Below, in pieces: positions 1 through 11,908 of a stretch of DNA of 64,000 bases. The DNA lies in the NCBI GenBank assembly GCA_940337035.1, contig CALNHX010007729.1, positions 1 to 64,000 of the forward strand. Direction: 5' to 3'. The notes under the pieces were generated by a model. That model did not search any database. It was given only the letters and a program-made list of their open reading frames with translations, and was not told the DNA's origin. A program made the position numbers and the translations under genes. Every line of letters begins with the position of its first letter. Position 1 is the first letter of the stretch. The DNA comes from Agriotes lineatus. Lineage: Eukaryota > Arthropoda > Insecta > Coleoptera > Elateridae.

Positions 1-972
1 TGTATCATAATCAGATATCTAATATTTATAACCAAGCAGCGATTCAAGCAATGAGGAAAGCTGCTGAACAAGAAAAACGAATTGCTACAGATTTTGGAGA
101 AGTTGATGCTGAAGGGTAGGCCAATATTGCAGTAGTTGCGCACGGAACCTGGTGTAAAAGATCTTATCGCACCAATCCGTACAAAAAGAGTGCTGTACAC
201 GGCGATGAAAAATAAATTCTGTATAGTTTGTGCACGCAAGGACCTCTACAAAAATAATAAGTGTCCTGAACACATATGTTACAGAAACTGGACCGGAACT
301 TCTACTGCAATGGAAGCTGCGATAATCGTTAAATGATTCCAGAACTCAGTAGCTCTGTACCGTATTAAATTTGTAAAATTGATGGATGGTAACAGCAGCG
401 TTTATAGAAAATTATTGCAATGCATGCCTTATGGTCCAACAACAGTCATCCAAAAAATTTAATGCAAAAATCACATTTTACGGAACAATATCAACAAAAT
501 TAGAGAGTGTGCAAAAAAGCCAAAAACTAAAATACGTTTGAAAAATGCAATTTCCGAAAATGTACTTAGATTTCGAACAGCAATTACCAAAGCCATCGAG
601 TTTCGAAAGGGTCAAAACATTTCACCAATTGAAAAAATTATAGAATTAGAACTCCATATCTTAAATGGACCTAATCGTATTCTGGGTGACCATAGCGCAT
701 GTGCAGATAGAAATTATTTTTGCACTGGTCCTAAAGATGTAGAAATAAATATGGTACCATATTTAAAAGAAAATGGAATTTTCGAAGATGTAATAATGAC
801 TGTTCGTCGAATGGCAAGTCAGTGTAATAGTTTGATTTACGACGTTATCAAAAATTCTGCTGAATTGTAGAATGCACATGTTGCGAGGTTTGTTGGTGGT
901 AAAAGAGTTAATTCTGCCCTACGAAGATCTTATCAAAGTCGATGTGAGGTAGTAGTTGTAGCACACAATAAA
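1..972 (+). pseudogene. Mutator-like transposase domain, decayed 5' part of a transposase-YqaJ gene
   Basis: Fragments in all three plus frames together follow the layout of the 'Mutator-like transposase domain' proteins common in arthropod genomes. Readable pieces are AHGTWCKRSYRTN near 140-180, PEHICYRNW and SSTAMEA-like residues near 270-320, a DGNSSVYRKLL-like piece near 385-415, a CKNHxLRNN-like piece near 460-490, and FVGGKRVNSALRRSYQSRC near 885-945. The reading frame is broken by a TAG near 116, at least two frameshifts between 200 and 540, and a TAG at 868-870. The 5' end lies outside the window. It runs in the same frame from 538 into the YqaJ-like part, so the two were one protein. 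The role would be DNA transposition. The family call comes from remembered family motifs and is fairly secure; this copy is dead. Confidence 0.65.
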
Positions 973-1895
973 GTAGGAATGCTTCACGAAGTGGTACAAA
1001 CTACAGCCAAAACAATACCGGGCAAGTATACTCTATTGTACTGCGCAAAACAAAAACGAAAATTGGATCTTCGTAGGGAAAAGGAGAATTCCAAGAAAAA
1101 ACCCAAAGTAAAGCAGTTTGCGGACGCGGATGCATATTATGTTGCAGACGCTGCTGAATCTATTTCCGATATGGCGGAAGAAGATATGCAAAACGCGCAG
1201 CAAATCTTCTTGCAAAAGTTATCGCAAAATGTAATCAACATATTAGAAGAAACTCTCGGGCATCATAGAAGTAATCGTTGGTATAATGAACGACGCAAAA
1301 GAGTTACGGCATCGAACTTTGGGCGTATTTGCAAGTACCTCATTTGCTAATACGGTAAAAAATTGTGCTATACCAGCTGTCTTCAGGATGTGCTGCTACC
1401 CGCTATGGCAACGACAACGAACACAGGGCAGTTGAAGTGTTTCAAGAAAAGATGCAAATAACGGTTAGTTCATGTGGCTTATTGGTCAGTGAAGATTATC
1501 CTTTTTTAGCTGCATTACCCGACGGTTTAGTAAATGAGAACGCCATTATAGAAATAAAATGCTCTTACAGTGCGAAGATGTTTACGCCCATGGAAGGTGT
1601 TGCAAATAACAAAATAAAATTCTGTGAAATTCAAGTACAACTAAAGTTAAAACAGTGTGATAAGTATATGTACCAAATTCACGGACAATTAAATATAACA
1701 AAAAAAGACCTTTGCTATTTTGTTGTTTGGACTACCACCGGTATATCCGTGAAGGTAATACACAAAAATATTTCGTTTTGGGAAAAGAATATGCTACCAA
1801 AGCTGAAACAGTTTTACTTACACGCATTACTTCCAGAACTAATAGATTCACGGCATGCACGAAAATTGCTTATTCGCGAAGCGTACCTACAGTAG
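973..1895 (+). pseudogene. YqaJ-like viral recombinase/exonuclease domain, decayed
   Basis: This is the C-terminal half of the same gene. It holds a lysine-rich linker (about 1040-1120) and then a PD-(D/E)XK nuclease of the YqaJ / alkaline-exonuclease type. Visible motifs are RRKRVTASNFGRICK (about 1293-1337), a glycine-glutamate helix (YGNDNEHRAVEVF, about 1400-1440), the catalytic LPDGLV...IIEIKC block (about 1515-1565) and a C-terminal QVQ-type helix (about 1630-1690). A stop at 1348-1350 and a frame change to the frame open from 1365 separate the first helix from the catalytic block. The final TAG is at 1893-1895. YqaJ nucleases work with strand-annealing proteins in phage recombination; in arthropod mobile elements the role is unknown. 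The break means no complete product is expected. Confidence 0.7.
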
Positions 1896-2602
1896 GTTAT
1901 TGTGTAAATGTGTATATAAATTATAAACTGTATAAACTGAATGTACCTATATTGTATAATAATTAATCTTATGTCATAAATAAATGGTTACAGTTTTCAA
2001 TATACCTATTATTTGGTTCATATGTGTCATTCAAAACTTTTACGTGGAAATTCTATACATTTTTTATTGTTTTATGTGCAATGCTTGGAACACGATGTTA
2101 TTCGTCTGTGAATAATAAAAGTAAAACAATTATAAAAACAAAATTAAAACATTTCGGAAACCAAGCTATTACTTACTTCATTCATCAAAGATATCTTTCA
2201 ACAAAAAGATTAGTATAATCTGCTTACCTTTCTACCCTGCAAATACTTTTGGGTTTTGCTGTCGATTGGAGTGCTGCCTATTTTGTATTACTTTTTGTAG
2301 TTTTGCTTAAACTATTTTAGATTATTTTTAAATTAAACCGTTCTAGGGAACGTAGAAAAGTAGGTCGATAGATGAGTGTCTTTACAGTACTTAATATTAG
2401 AATGTGAAAGCGAAAAAAATGCGGATTTTTTTTCCTTTATGGTATATTTACAAAACGCCTTCCTGCATATCAAAGGCTATAACACATACAAATTTTTAAA
2501 ATATCATCTTTTGGTCATTTACCATATAAAACAAATGAATACTGCTCAGGTCTATCAATAGAGATTTTTTGCAACTGCTACCGTATTTTAGTTATATCTA
2601 AT
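1896..2602. other. AT-rich stretch, no gene seen
   Basis: Only short open frames without recognisable motifs. AATAAA-like signals near 1978 may belong to the relic upstream. Confidence 0.5.
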
Positions 2603-3130
2603 ATGAAATCACTTAAATTCGTACCGCAACGCATCTCGATTCTGTTACTAAACCCAAGCCTTAAAGGCTTGACTGATAAGGTAGGACGTGTCCTTAAACG
2701 ATGCAACATCAAAACTGTGTTGAGGACCAATGAAACATTGTGTAACGGCTTGAGATCAGTAAAAGACAAAATTCCTAGTTTAAAAGCCGCTGGTGTAGAT
2801 CACATTCCTTGCTCTTGCGGATCGACTTACATTGGACAGACTGATCGTTCCATTACTCTAGGGCTTCAAAAACATAAAGGCGATTGCAGACACAAACGGA
2901 TCACAAAATCAGCTATAGCCGATCATACATTTACAAACGGGCACACCTTAGAGTTTGAGCACGGCAAAGTGCTTGCCAGAATACCTCACTACTCCCCACG
3001 AGTGACACGTGAAGTCATAGAAAAAAAAACATCCGAATAATATAAACAGGGAAGATGGCCTTGAGCTTAGTAAAATGTGGACTCGTGTGATACACGATCT
3101 AAAGTATTACAACCACTGTCCGTCAGACGG
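2603..3130 (+). pseudogene. Penelope-like retroelement 3' fragment with GIY-YIG endonuclease
   Basis: The open frame 2603-3040 matches the end of a Penelope-like element (PLE) protein: the region after the reverse transcriptase (RVLKRCNIKTVLRTNE) followed by a GIY-YIG nuclease. In the nuclease the IPC-SCGSTYIGQT strand pair (about 2803-2838), the catalytic arginine helix (RSITLGLQKHK) and the KSAIADHTFTNGH block are all readable. After the TAA at 3038-3040 the typical INREDG..LS..W PLE tail continues in another frame to about 3130, so there is a frameshift. The RT core is absent, so this is a 5'-truncated dead copy. The GIY-YIG domain would nick the target DNA to prime reverse transcription. 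Confidence 0.85.
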
Positions 3131-3532
3131 CCAATCCCTACAGTTTCAAACTGCGCTGCACTTAAACGACCAATCACCGTTACGTCACTCCGAACGGTTG
3201 GCGCAGAGGACTTTAAATAGCTCCACCCGACCTTCAATTATTAGTGCTACTTTCACACTAATGATGCTACCTGAAATGTCTTGCGAAACGTTAGTCAATA
3301 TGGGTGCACAAACGGCAACAAGAGCAAATCTGCCTACGTCTGCTCGTTCACAAGATACACAACCAATACGAGTCACCAAAAACCATAGCCATTGCGTTGA
3401 TCCTTACTCGAGTTCACAAGGTGCAAGGCACATTAAGCCAGAAAATGCTGGCGTTCGTCTACAAAGACTACCGCTAAGCCAAAATTCCCTTTTAAACATG
3501 AAAAATGTTGTTAAAATTTATTTAATATATAT
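3131..3532. other. No gene assigned
   Basis: A 165-codon plus frame (3075-3572) runs through this area, but I recognise no motif and composition is not gene-like. It may be the 3' flank of the Penelope fragment. Confidence 0.4.
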
Positions 3533-4330
3533 TTACACAATATATGTTAAACAACAAAGGGATAAGGTGTGATTTCTGCGGCCCCCCGACTTAACGTCGA
3601 TATATTCTGATGTATACCACCTCAGACTAACAGACTGTGAACGATTTGATATATTTGAGATAAACCAACGAAACAAGTAACCATGCACACCAACCCCAGC
3701 AAGCCGCCGACCCAATATCTGATGATTTACTTTATCGGACGTCTTTCTGAAATCGGTGTACACAGCATCCACCTAAATTCGTTCATCCAGAAATCTATGG
3801 ATATACTCAATATATTCAATTAGGTTTGTAGTAACTGATCTTTCGCTATAATGTCCATGCTGTTGAGTTGGCAAATATTTTTTATCTACTCCAGTGGGAT
3901 AACTAACTCATTACGTCACTCATTTGACACTAAGTTAGGTAATGGCTTCATTTCTTGAGTGGTGTAATGGCTTCATTATCTAACTGAAATAGTGTCAAGT
4001 GAATGACATAATGACATTTGCCTACTAAAATACTTTTGAAAATGACAGATCTGACACTTCCCTTAATGCACTTTCCACAATTTTAGGCAGTTGTAGATAA
4101 AATTTTGTACAAAACATGTGTGATAATTCATCATCAATATACTTGTGTGCTTACATACACGTATATTAATGATGCTCTTGCCCCACTTGGATAGTAAGTA
4201 TCTATTACATCTTTCATACCCAATGGATTCAAAAATTGTAGCGAGTATTGAAATCCTAGAAATAGGTCTATAACTCTTCACCTTACAAACCTTTCCGGAT
4301 TTAAAAATTGGCACACTTAATCTATACTCG
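3533..4330 (-). pseudogene. Non-LTR reverse transcriptase fragment (Jockey/I-like), decayed
   Basis: Read on the minus strand. The right part (4314-4160) gives PIFKSG...SYRPIS.IS.LATIFES, the start of a LINE reverse transcriptase. The left part (about 3890-3533) gives QQHG.YSERSVTTNLIEYI and then VYTDFRKTSDKVNHQIL...GVG..GYLFRW, the region around RT motif A; the usual AFD is altered to TSD. The two parts are separated by a hairpin insertion (about 3905-4016), and frames are broken, so the copy is dead. Confidence 0.75.
3905..4016. repeat. Hairpin (MITE-like) insertion inside the RT relic
   Basis: Two imperfect arms face each other: one around 3910-3958 with CATTTGACACTAAGTTAGGTAATGGC, the other around 3966-4014 carrying its reverse complement (GTGTCAAGTGAATGACATAATGAC side). 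The hairpin sits between two halves of one decayed reverse transcriptase, so it looks like a nested non-autonomous insertion. No clear target duplication was found. Confidence 0.5.
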
Positions 4331-4479
4331 GAAAAAACTGTTAGGCTTGGCCAATTCTAACAATGTAAGAAATATTTTACGAGATCTTGGGCAAGTCAAT
4401 TAAGTTAAACAGTACAATATAAATTATTTTCAAAATTCATTTGATACCCTGAGTTGATGATAAAGTTACATGTTTGATA

Positions 4480-5560
4480 AAACCACAAATTCTTCGTATT
4501 TCGATAATAAGGAACCGACGTATGTGGTTTATTTAGATTTCGCCAACTCCTTCGACAGGATATCCAAAAACGACTAATACATAAACTGATTCAAATTTTT
4601 TTGACCGACCGAATCTTCACCGCCCGAGTAAGCGACTTTCTTTTTACTCACAAAAACGTGTTAAGTGTTGCCCCACAAGGTTCAATTTTGGGTCCATTGT
4701 TATTTTTTGTTTGTCTTAGACTTATCACTGCACATTTATTTAAAAAGGGCACTTTTTGACGGTGACGCAAAAATGTACGCAAATCCTCAAACGCATAACC
4801 CGCAGTTCCAGAATTACTTGGCTTCTATTCTAAATATAAGGTGGTGTCACGAATGGCTACGGCTTGTGAACTAAGTATGTGGTGCATTTATATCGGCAAA
4901 AATAATCGGCGCCTTCCTTATACCATTAATAACATCGATCTAAAAAATGTCGATTCGTACAGTGATCTTTGTGTTCAAATAAACAAGAAGCTTACGTGAT
5001 CCAAGCATATTAACAAAAACCGTTTTTTACTAGAGAAGTCTTTTACTTGCATGAGGTATCCTGTTGTTATTAAACCATACGACTTATGTGAGATCTCTTC
5101 TTGACTACGCGGGTGCGGCGTGATGTCCTGATTTGGTTGCAAAGCAAACCTATCTCGAGAGGGTGCAAAGATACGCTACTCGCATCACTTTTGAAAGAGA
5201 AAGACCATATTGCGAAGAAAAACTATCATTGGCGGATCTTCCTTCAGTTTTCGACCGAAGGCTGCGACCTGATCTAATAGTCACGTACAAAATACAAAAT
5301 GCTACTCAATCTGCTCTAAGTTGACCTATCGTATCTATACACCTTGATATGGAGGAACTACTTCGTGGACTTAAGTTTAAATTGCGAAATAAAAATTTTT
5401 GTACTAGGACAAGACAACATTTCTTGTCTAACAGGATTTTGAACGCTCGTAACAATATTTTTAATATACAGTGTGTTTCACTTTTCACCTTCACAGGCCT
5501 GTATCTTCCTTATTTTATATCTGGTCGCTTTAAAGTTATGTTAGATTATACTACCCTGTA
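4480..5560 (+). pseudogene. Non-LTR reverse transcriptase fragment, plus strand, decayed
   Basis: Several frames together spell a LINE RT: YLDFANSFDRISK (RT motif A, about 4525-4565), SVAPQGSILGPLLFFV (motif B region, about 4668-4715), DGDAKMYAN where YADD is expected (about 4760-4785), and the C-terminal signature ERVQRYATRI ... LPSVFDRRLRPDLIVTYKI (5155-5300) typical of I/Jockey/CR1-like elements. Frame changes and stops are frequent. Orientation is opposite to the fragment at 3533-4330, so they are separate insertions or a rearranged pair. Confidence 0.75.
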
Positions 5561-5959
5561 AGAGGGATATTTTCACAACCTTTAGATAATTTTATTCCAA
5601 ACATATAGCTTACTGCTCAAAAATATATGCTAAAAATTGCAGTAAGTCTAGTTCTATCGAAAAAAGTAAAAAAAAATACTTAGCATTGCAAGAATAATGG
5701 TCATTCCACACTTTAATCCACAAGTTTACTAGTTAATAATTCTCTAATGCAAGCTAATTAAAATTCCATTGTTGACTTAATGGCACACAGAAAGTTTATG
5801 AACTGGCAAATAAGCGTTTTGTAAAGTGAAATAACACCTTAAATATTAGCTTTAGTAATGTAACTATTGCTAAAAACATAGAAATAGTGGGTTTAGATGG
5901 CGAAAAATAGCTTTACTACAGATTTTTAGAACCATTACAGAAATTTTTTAGTCGTTTTG
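5561..5959. other. No gene seen
   Basis: AT-rich sequence with short runs only. Confidence 0.4.
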
Positions 5960-6250
5960 CGTTAAATGGCCCAATTTGCTGAAAGTTTTCATTTCCGGCA
6001 CATGTTCTATGCTTGAATCCAATTCTCAACATACTTCTAGTAAACTTTCAACTTTTAGCAACTTTTGTAACTTTTTAGTACCCTTGGCTCATATTACACA
6101 ATAAACAGCTGGCAACCATATTCTCCTTTTTCGCTATGTTTTGGCTTTCTAGGCAAAAAGTAGTTATACCACACTCTTTCCACATTGGGTTAATGTCGTG
6201 CACACATGTGCAACATTGCTATTAACAATAGATGCCAATACAAAACTAAT
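5960..6250. repeat. Dispersed repeat, copy 1 (related to 35440-35720)
   Basis: The stretch TCTAGTAAACTTTCA through the ACACAATAAACA.CTGG and TTGCTATTAACAA blocks is matched in the same order at about 35510-35700. Identity is imperfect (roughly three quarters by eye). Neither copy contains coding motifs. The family is not identified. Confidence 0.6.
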
Positions 6251-6839
6251 TTTTGAGACACTTAAATCCCAAATTAAAAAAATGCATCAGTTTCACAAGA
6301 ATTTTATTCCTTTGACATTTCCCTGTACCTTTCAGAAAAACATTAAAACTTATTAAGGTGGTTCAGTGACACAAAGCAGAGGCATAGGATCGGGATCAGC
6401 CATAACAAAAGTTGACAGAACTAAAATAAATATAACAGTAATGCAAACTGCATGTATTATTAGTGACATTCTGACTACTTACCGCCGTACATTGCAACGA
6501 CGAAGAACATAACACTGGTCTTATACATCTTCTGTAGATATTATGAAAACTGCAACAGTATGAAAAACAACCAACTTTTATACTTCTTCAATTTCACGGT
6601 AAATTGTTTGTAGTTAGTAGTCTTCCATACAAACGTGCCATAAAACAATAAAATTGCGCGAATAATTCTAAATAAAACAGTACGTGAACAACTTTTAACA
6701 GCATATTTATTACGATATGTTTTGTTAGGTTTTATGTAAATTTAAAACTGTATTATTGTGAATTAGTTTCACTTGTTTCACATAATCAAATATTCCAGCT
6801 TCCATAACATCATTCACACTTTATGTACAGTTTTTTGTA

Positions 6840-7620
6840 TGCTTATTACACCGTAATGTTGAATCAATCGTTAATCCCAAACATTCGGATTTTTTCAACT
6901 ATAGGTTGTGTCGCTGCCAATGTATAGAACGAAGTAATCCTGTACATAATACACAGCATTTTTCTTTCCAAAAAGCATGACTGCAGATTTGTTAGGACTA
7001 AGTTTTATGAAAGTATTCATTAAAAATGTTGGTTAATTTTTGTAAATCTAGATTTATTTTTACACATGCATCAGAGGTCTTCAATTTCGAAAGACATGTA
7101 TAATTACCAGTCGTCAGCGTAAAAAAGAATTGGACCTACAATGGAAATCTGGGATACAAATTAACAGCTTGGTATCTATGAGAAAGATAATTAGTTAATA
7201 AGGCAATTGACTCAGAACTAAGCCCTACAGTGTAAAAGCGATATTAAAATAGAATCGTAGATAGTGCAAAAGCCTTTTAATGGTCCAAAAGAATAAGTGC
7301 TGTCAACTTACCTTGGTCTGTAGCAACTACAGTGTCATCCACTACATGTACGAGCGCAATACTACAGCTATGATTCTTTATATAGCCTGATTGAGTAATG
7401 TTTATTATTTGATTTATTTTACGTGTTGTTTGAGTTGTCGTTCAATTACTGGTTCAACTATTTTTGAAAGTGTGGGTAATATAATTTTGCCAATAACTAT
7501 ATTATATATTCTTGAATTCTTTGGTTACAGTTATTTTACGAATGAGTAATATTAAAGCTTTTTTCCAGCAGCTGGAAAATACGGAATTACAAATGCAATA
7601 ATTAATAGTGTGGACAATAA
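6840..7620 (-). pseudogene. Heavily decayed non-LTR reverse transcriptase, minus strand
   Basis: Minus-strand frames around 7360-6850 give, in order, a VDDTVVVT-like YADD box (7350-7310), GLSS.SIALLTNYLSHRYQAV (about 7225-7165), a VQFFFTLTTG piece in place of the usual GPxLF..YADD, INLDLQKLTNIFNEYF (7060-7010), and a PNVWD-like LG-x-T-I-D box near 6885. The order matches the second half of a LINE RT. Stops and frameshifts are too many to count by eye. This is an old relic. Confidence 0.55.
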
Positions 7621-7629
7621 AAATTCATA

Positions 7630-10600
7630 ATTTTTGGACCTTATCCTGGCACAAATTAATTAAAAACACAATTTATGCATTTAGAATTTGCACGCAGTTA
7701 ACCTCCCGGCTCTCTTGGGGCTAGCCTCGATGACAAAATTCCTAGGAAGGTAACATGCTCAATTCTGCACGTGTCGCACCTTGACCTGCGATGTTATGGA
7801 GATATTCTAATACAAATAGGGTACGTAGACCCGCGTCTTTCCCCCAAGCGTCCCAAAAGACAGCAGTGAGTATATAAGCAAGCTGCACGCTCCTAAAACT
7901 AACTTTACGCCCGGCATCCCAGCCAGGGGGCTTGATTATTTCAGCTCTCCGCAGCAGAAACTCGCGCTCGGACACCACCGCTGATCCGACTTTAGTTTCC
8001 AGTATTCATTTGGAAAGACAATCCCACCTTTTGATTCTCTACCCCCGAGTTCGCTTGACGGTTATCTGTCGTGGGTTCACTCCCTGTACACCTTCTTGAC
8101 ACAGCATTCGATGACAGCGAGGCGTCCATTCTGTACGTTGCTAGTACTTGTTTGCTTTCTGTAACGTCACGACATCTCCTTTATGCAGCTGTTCACTCGG
8201 TAACGACTCCCGATTCCAGTAGTTATTCACTCTCTGTAACACCAGCACCAAGGAATCAGATCCAGGATTTCAACACGCCGCTAAAATACAGAAAAGAGGT
8301 GCTTTGCGGCAGTTTTCGTCGAAAATAGCTTTAAGGGTTACCTCACCCGACTAAACTGATTCCTTAAAACCCGAGTCACTAAGTCAAATCCGCTTAATGG
8401 GCTAGACTTCTCCCTGGGAATCGTATTAAATAGTAAAACCACCGTTAAAACACTAAACTGGTCAGAAATAGAACCGCCACCTTTGTATACTAATCGTCCT
8501 GTTACAGATCAATACTCCAGTTCCAGCCTTTGACGATACGCTGCTCCAACCTAGTTTCAGACGCCACCACGTCGCCAAAGAAAGTAGTAGTAACGCTATT
8601 GGCTGCACCTCGTGCCGAGTTATTATTTAATTGCGTCGAAGTAATGAAAGGTGTAACTTACATTAATAAAAGCAAATTAATAATAATATTATTATTATAT
8701 TATTAGAAGCCTAATGATTTTCAAGATGTGTCTAATTAAAGAATGCGTCGCTTAAACTGTTTTTATTTACATTGAAAAGAACATCAGAGAGCTAACATAA
8801 GTAACCAAAGTAATATAATGTACTGGATACGTGTGTATGATTTTATATTTACTTTTGCTTCACGTTCCAATACCTATTAATAATTATACCAAGGCTCAAA
8901 TATGATATTATTATTGTATGCTTATTTAATTCAAATGTCGAAACTTTAACTTTATTATAAATCAATTGAATTATATTTCAAAATGCATGAGTACTCTTTG
9001 CTCAAGGTATGGTTCGCCAAAATCTAGTTAGTTGTTTGTTGCTATTTTATTTACTAGTATTGAATTATTTTATGCAAGTCGCTTGCTGTCAACTATTATG
9101 CAAACACAGCGTTCAATGACACTTTTAAATCAATATGACAGAATAAACTTTTTTACAAAGCCCTCACAATTCAATTAATGATACGACATGTAAGTCAATT
9201 CAATGATATTGTAAATAACATTATTAACTGTCTTTTATTTTAGATAACTTCAGAAAATACCTGCTTTCACCCACCTGAGTTCCTTATCCTGCAGACCTGC
9301 TTCAACTCACCCAGATACACCTCTTTCTTCCATCCAAACTACTGCACACCTCTGCCACAAAACACCGATCACCAACTAGACCGTTTTCCACTCGTTGCAA
9401 CCCAAGAAGCTAGCAGACCATCACTCCTTCTTGAACTCCAACCCAGCTGTCAGCACTAGAACCTTCCTGTATCCAAATCCTTCCTGGTAAGTAGCCTTCC
9501 AGTGAAAGTGGTAACCTTAAAGTATTCTTCCTTATGTCCTAGTATCTCCATACACGACGTCCACAACCAGTATGTCTGCAACTCCTAATAGCTCCACCTT
9601 CTGCTGCAAGTAAGCTGTCTCTCGTCCGATGGTCTTCAGTATTCAATCCCAGCCTCCAACAGTTACTTCTTTCGCTACAAGCCAGCTGTTTCTCGTCCAA
9701 GTCGCTCAGGCGTAGTACTCGAAAACTCCAAATGTCATCAACAATCCAAATTATGTAAATATCAATGAATTGTAATCTAACTCCAATTAAACTATGTCCA
9801 AATCTTTCTTCTTACTTCTATGTCTTGTTATTTAGCTCCAGTTTACCATCTCTTCATTTTATTTAAATAATATTATTTTCTTCACTTATAATTCATTTTC
9901 TTATACCTTGCATATTATTAATAAACCCTTTTAGATTGATTGTAGTAAAATTAAATTACATTATGGGCACATTTATAGTTTTATTCTCACCAAACATAAA
10001 ATTCTACATCTGTTTTTCAAAGTTGTTATTTCAATAATTTTCCCAATTTTTATTGCTATCCTAGACTACCATTATTCCTGCCTGCTACATGTTATAAATA
10101 AATTTGAATGGTGCTCACTTTATAAATTGTTACAAATAGAATTTTATTCTGTCATATGCAACATTCAACTTTCTATTTATTGTTAATTCTTGTTACCATC
10201 ATCAAGTAGTAGGTACTCATTATGTAATAACTTTCTTTTAAAATGTACTTTGAATCTTTGAGTTTCAATTATTATTCAATTAAATAAGCAATCATTAACA
10301 CAATTTTCCACATTTTATCATTTCAGTATAATTACTGTATTGAACTTTTCATTTTAAATTCATGTAAATAAATAACCGTATTTAATGTAATAAATGGCCT
10401 CTATATAACATAGAAATAAGTATTTGCATGGATACATAAACATGTCCACAAATTGATGCAACAAGTGCTATAATTGAAGAAAAATGTTTGAATTCCAGTT
10501 TTACATTTGAGCATTTAACCCTGTTTGGTTTGGCACTAATTTTATGGAAGTTTCAATATTTTTAAATCAAGGAGGCCTTTGCCATAGATAAAAAGTTTTG

Positions 10601-11036
10601 TATTCACATAAACATCCTTTTTCTACGACCAGTACTAAAAGTAGAACTTTTAGCGCTAGCATTTTTCACTAAAAATGACGTTTTACAATTCAGCTTGTTA
10701 AAAGTAATATCAGCTGTTTACTTTTAGCCCATGTGCTAAAAGTAAAGAGCTGGCGTTGGATTTAGAATTTCGAACTGGAAGTGAGATTGTAAAGTTATTC
10801 TAGTTACATCTTTCATTAGAGGTAAAGCGTCTTTTAAATAATTACAGTAGTGTGTAATAAATAAAGTAAAATGTGTGCATTTATAAATACCTTTGATAAC
10901 TAACTTTGACAGCTACTGGCTGCAGAAACATTCACCTGCGCTTCAAGGCCATCTCTTTATTATGACATAAATTATAACTTCATAAATGCAAACCTTTGTA
11001 AAATCGACATTTATGGATTAATAACAGTAAATTTAA
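7630..11036. other. About 3.4 kb without an identifiable gene
   Basis: AT-rich with short open frames lacking motifs. 9240-9720 is richer in C and T on the plus strand. 10620-10760 repeats the words CTAAAAGTA and ACTTTTAGC, and a similar word recurs at about 11770-11870, which may mark the ends of an element into which the piggyBac-like insertion (11037-11645) fell; I could not define its termini. Confidence 0.4.
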
Positions 11037-11645
11037 CCCTTCAGTACCCGTTTACGGTCTGTGAGACCGAGCAAACACATAATGTGGTATGTTACTTAAT
11101 GTGCTAGCGTTAGTTTGTCGCCCATTTCACTACCTTCCTATATATTGCCATTGAAGACCCGTATGCAGTTTTCAGTTCGTGCGTGCAGTGGTTTAAAGGT
11201 TATTTATAATTTCGGTTTCAGAGACCGAAGCGGGTACCCTAGTTGCTTTTATTTTTACCTTTGATATACGACCAATGTGAGGAGAAGGAAGTATTTTCTG
11301 CATTTTTAGTAACACTGTTATACTGAAACATTATTATAGTCATGGCTGATTTTATGAGAAAGAACAGGCGCGACTAGGACAGACGATGCGAGATATAATA
11401 GAGGAGGAGGTTGTCGACAACTCGCTTTATGATGATGTGCCATCGTCTGACGAAAATAATTTATTGAAAACTAGGGAAATGAACAGTGACACTGAACAGG
11501 AAATATCTGATTATGAAGACGATAGTGAACAAGAAACTAATGCCATAAGATATCTCATTATTTTTATGGAGGTGGCAGAGGGGTGTCGGACTGTGAGACC
11601 GGTGCGGGTACTGATGTCTTAGAATTTTGAACGGGTACTGGAGGG
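11037..11645 (+). mobile_element. piggyBac-like internally deleted element, TTAA-flanked
   Basis: The element starts CCCTTCAGTACCCGTT (11037) and ends in the inverted partner AACGGGTACTGGAGGG (11645). TTAA stands immediately outside both ends (11033-11036 and 11646-11649), which is the target preference of piggyBac. GAGACCG words recur at about 11061, 11221 and 11592 as sub-terminal repeats. Inside, an open frame from 11386 to 11622 encodes an acidic N-terminus (EEEVVDNSLYDDVPSSDE ... SDTEQEISDYEDDSEQ) like the disordered start of piggyBac transposases; the catalytic DDE part is missing. It is a 609-bp deletion derivative that could only move with transposase supplied elsewhere. Confidence 0.85.
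11386..11622 (+). pseudogene. N-terminal remnant of a piggyBac transposase
   Basis: 78 codons from ATG. The first 60 residues are strongly acidic and low in complexity, as in piggyBac transposase N-termini. The last residues are already encoded by the 3' terminal region of the element, which is what an internal deletion would produce. No DDE residues remain, so no activity is expected. Confidence 0.65.
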
Positions 11646-11908
11646 TTAAGGCCGCAGAAAAAATATGTGCAAACTCGTGCTAAAAGTATTTATGCAGGAG
11701 ACATGTTGTGAAACGCATCCTTCGGCTTATTTTCATAATTTTCACGTCTCGTGCATAAACGTCCACTTTTAGTACTTGTTGCACAAATAGCTATTTTCTA
11801 CGATCGTGTCAAAATAACAACTTTTTGCACAGTTTCTACTGTCAAAAGTGGCTTTTGTAGTACTCTTAATATTAGCTCCCGAATTTTTGCACGTTGCCAT
11901 TGGTGGCG

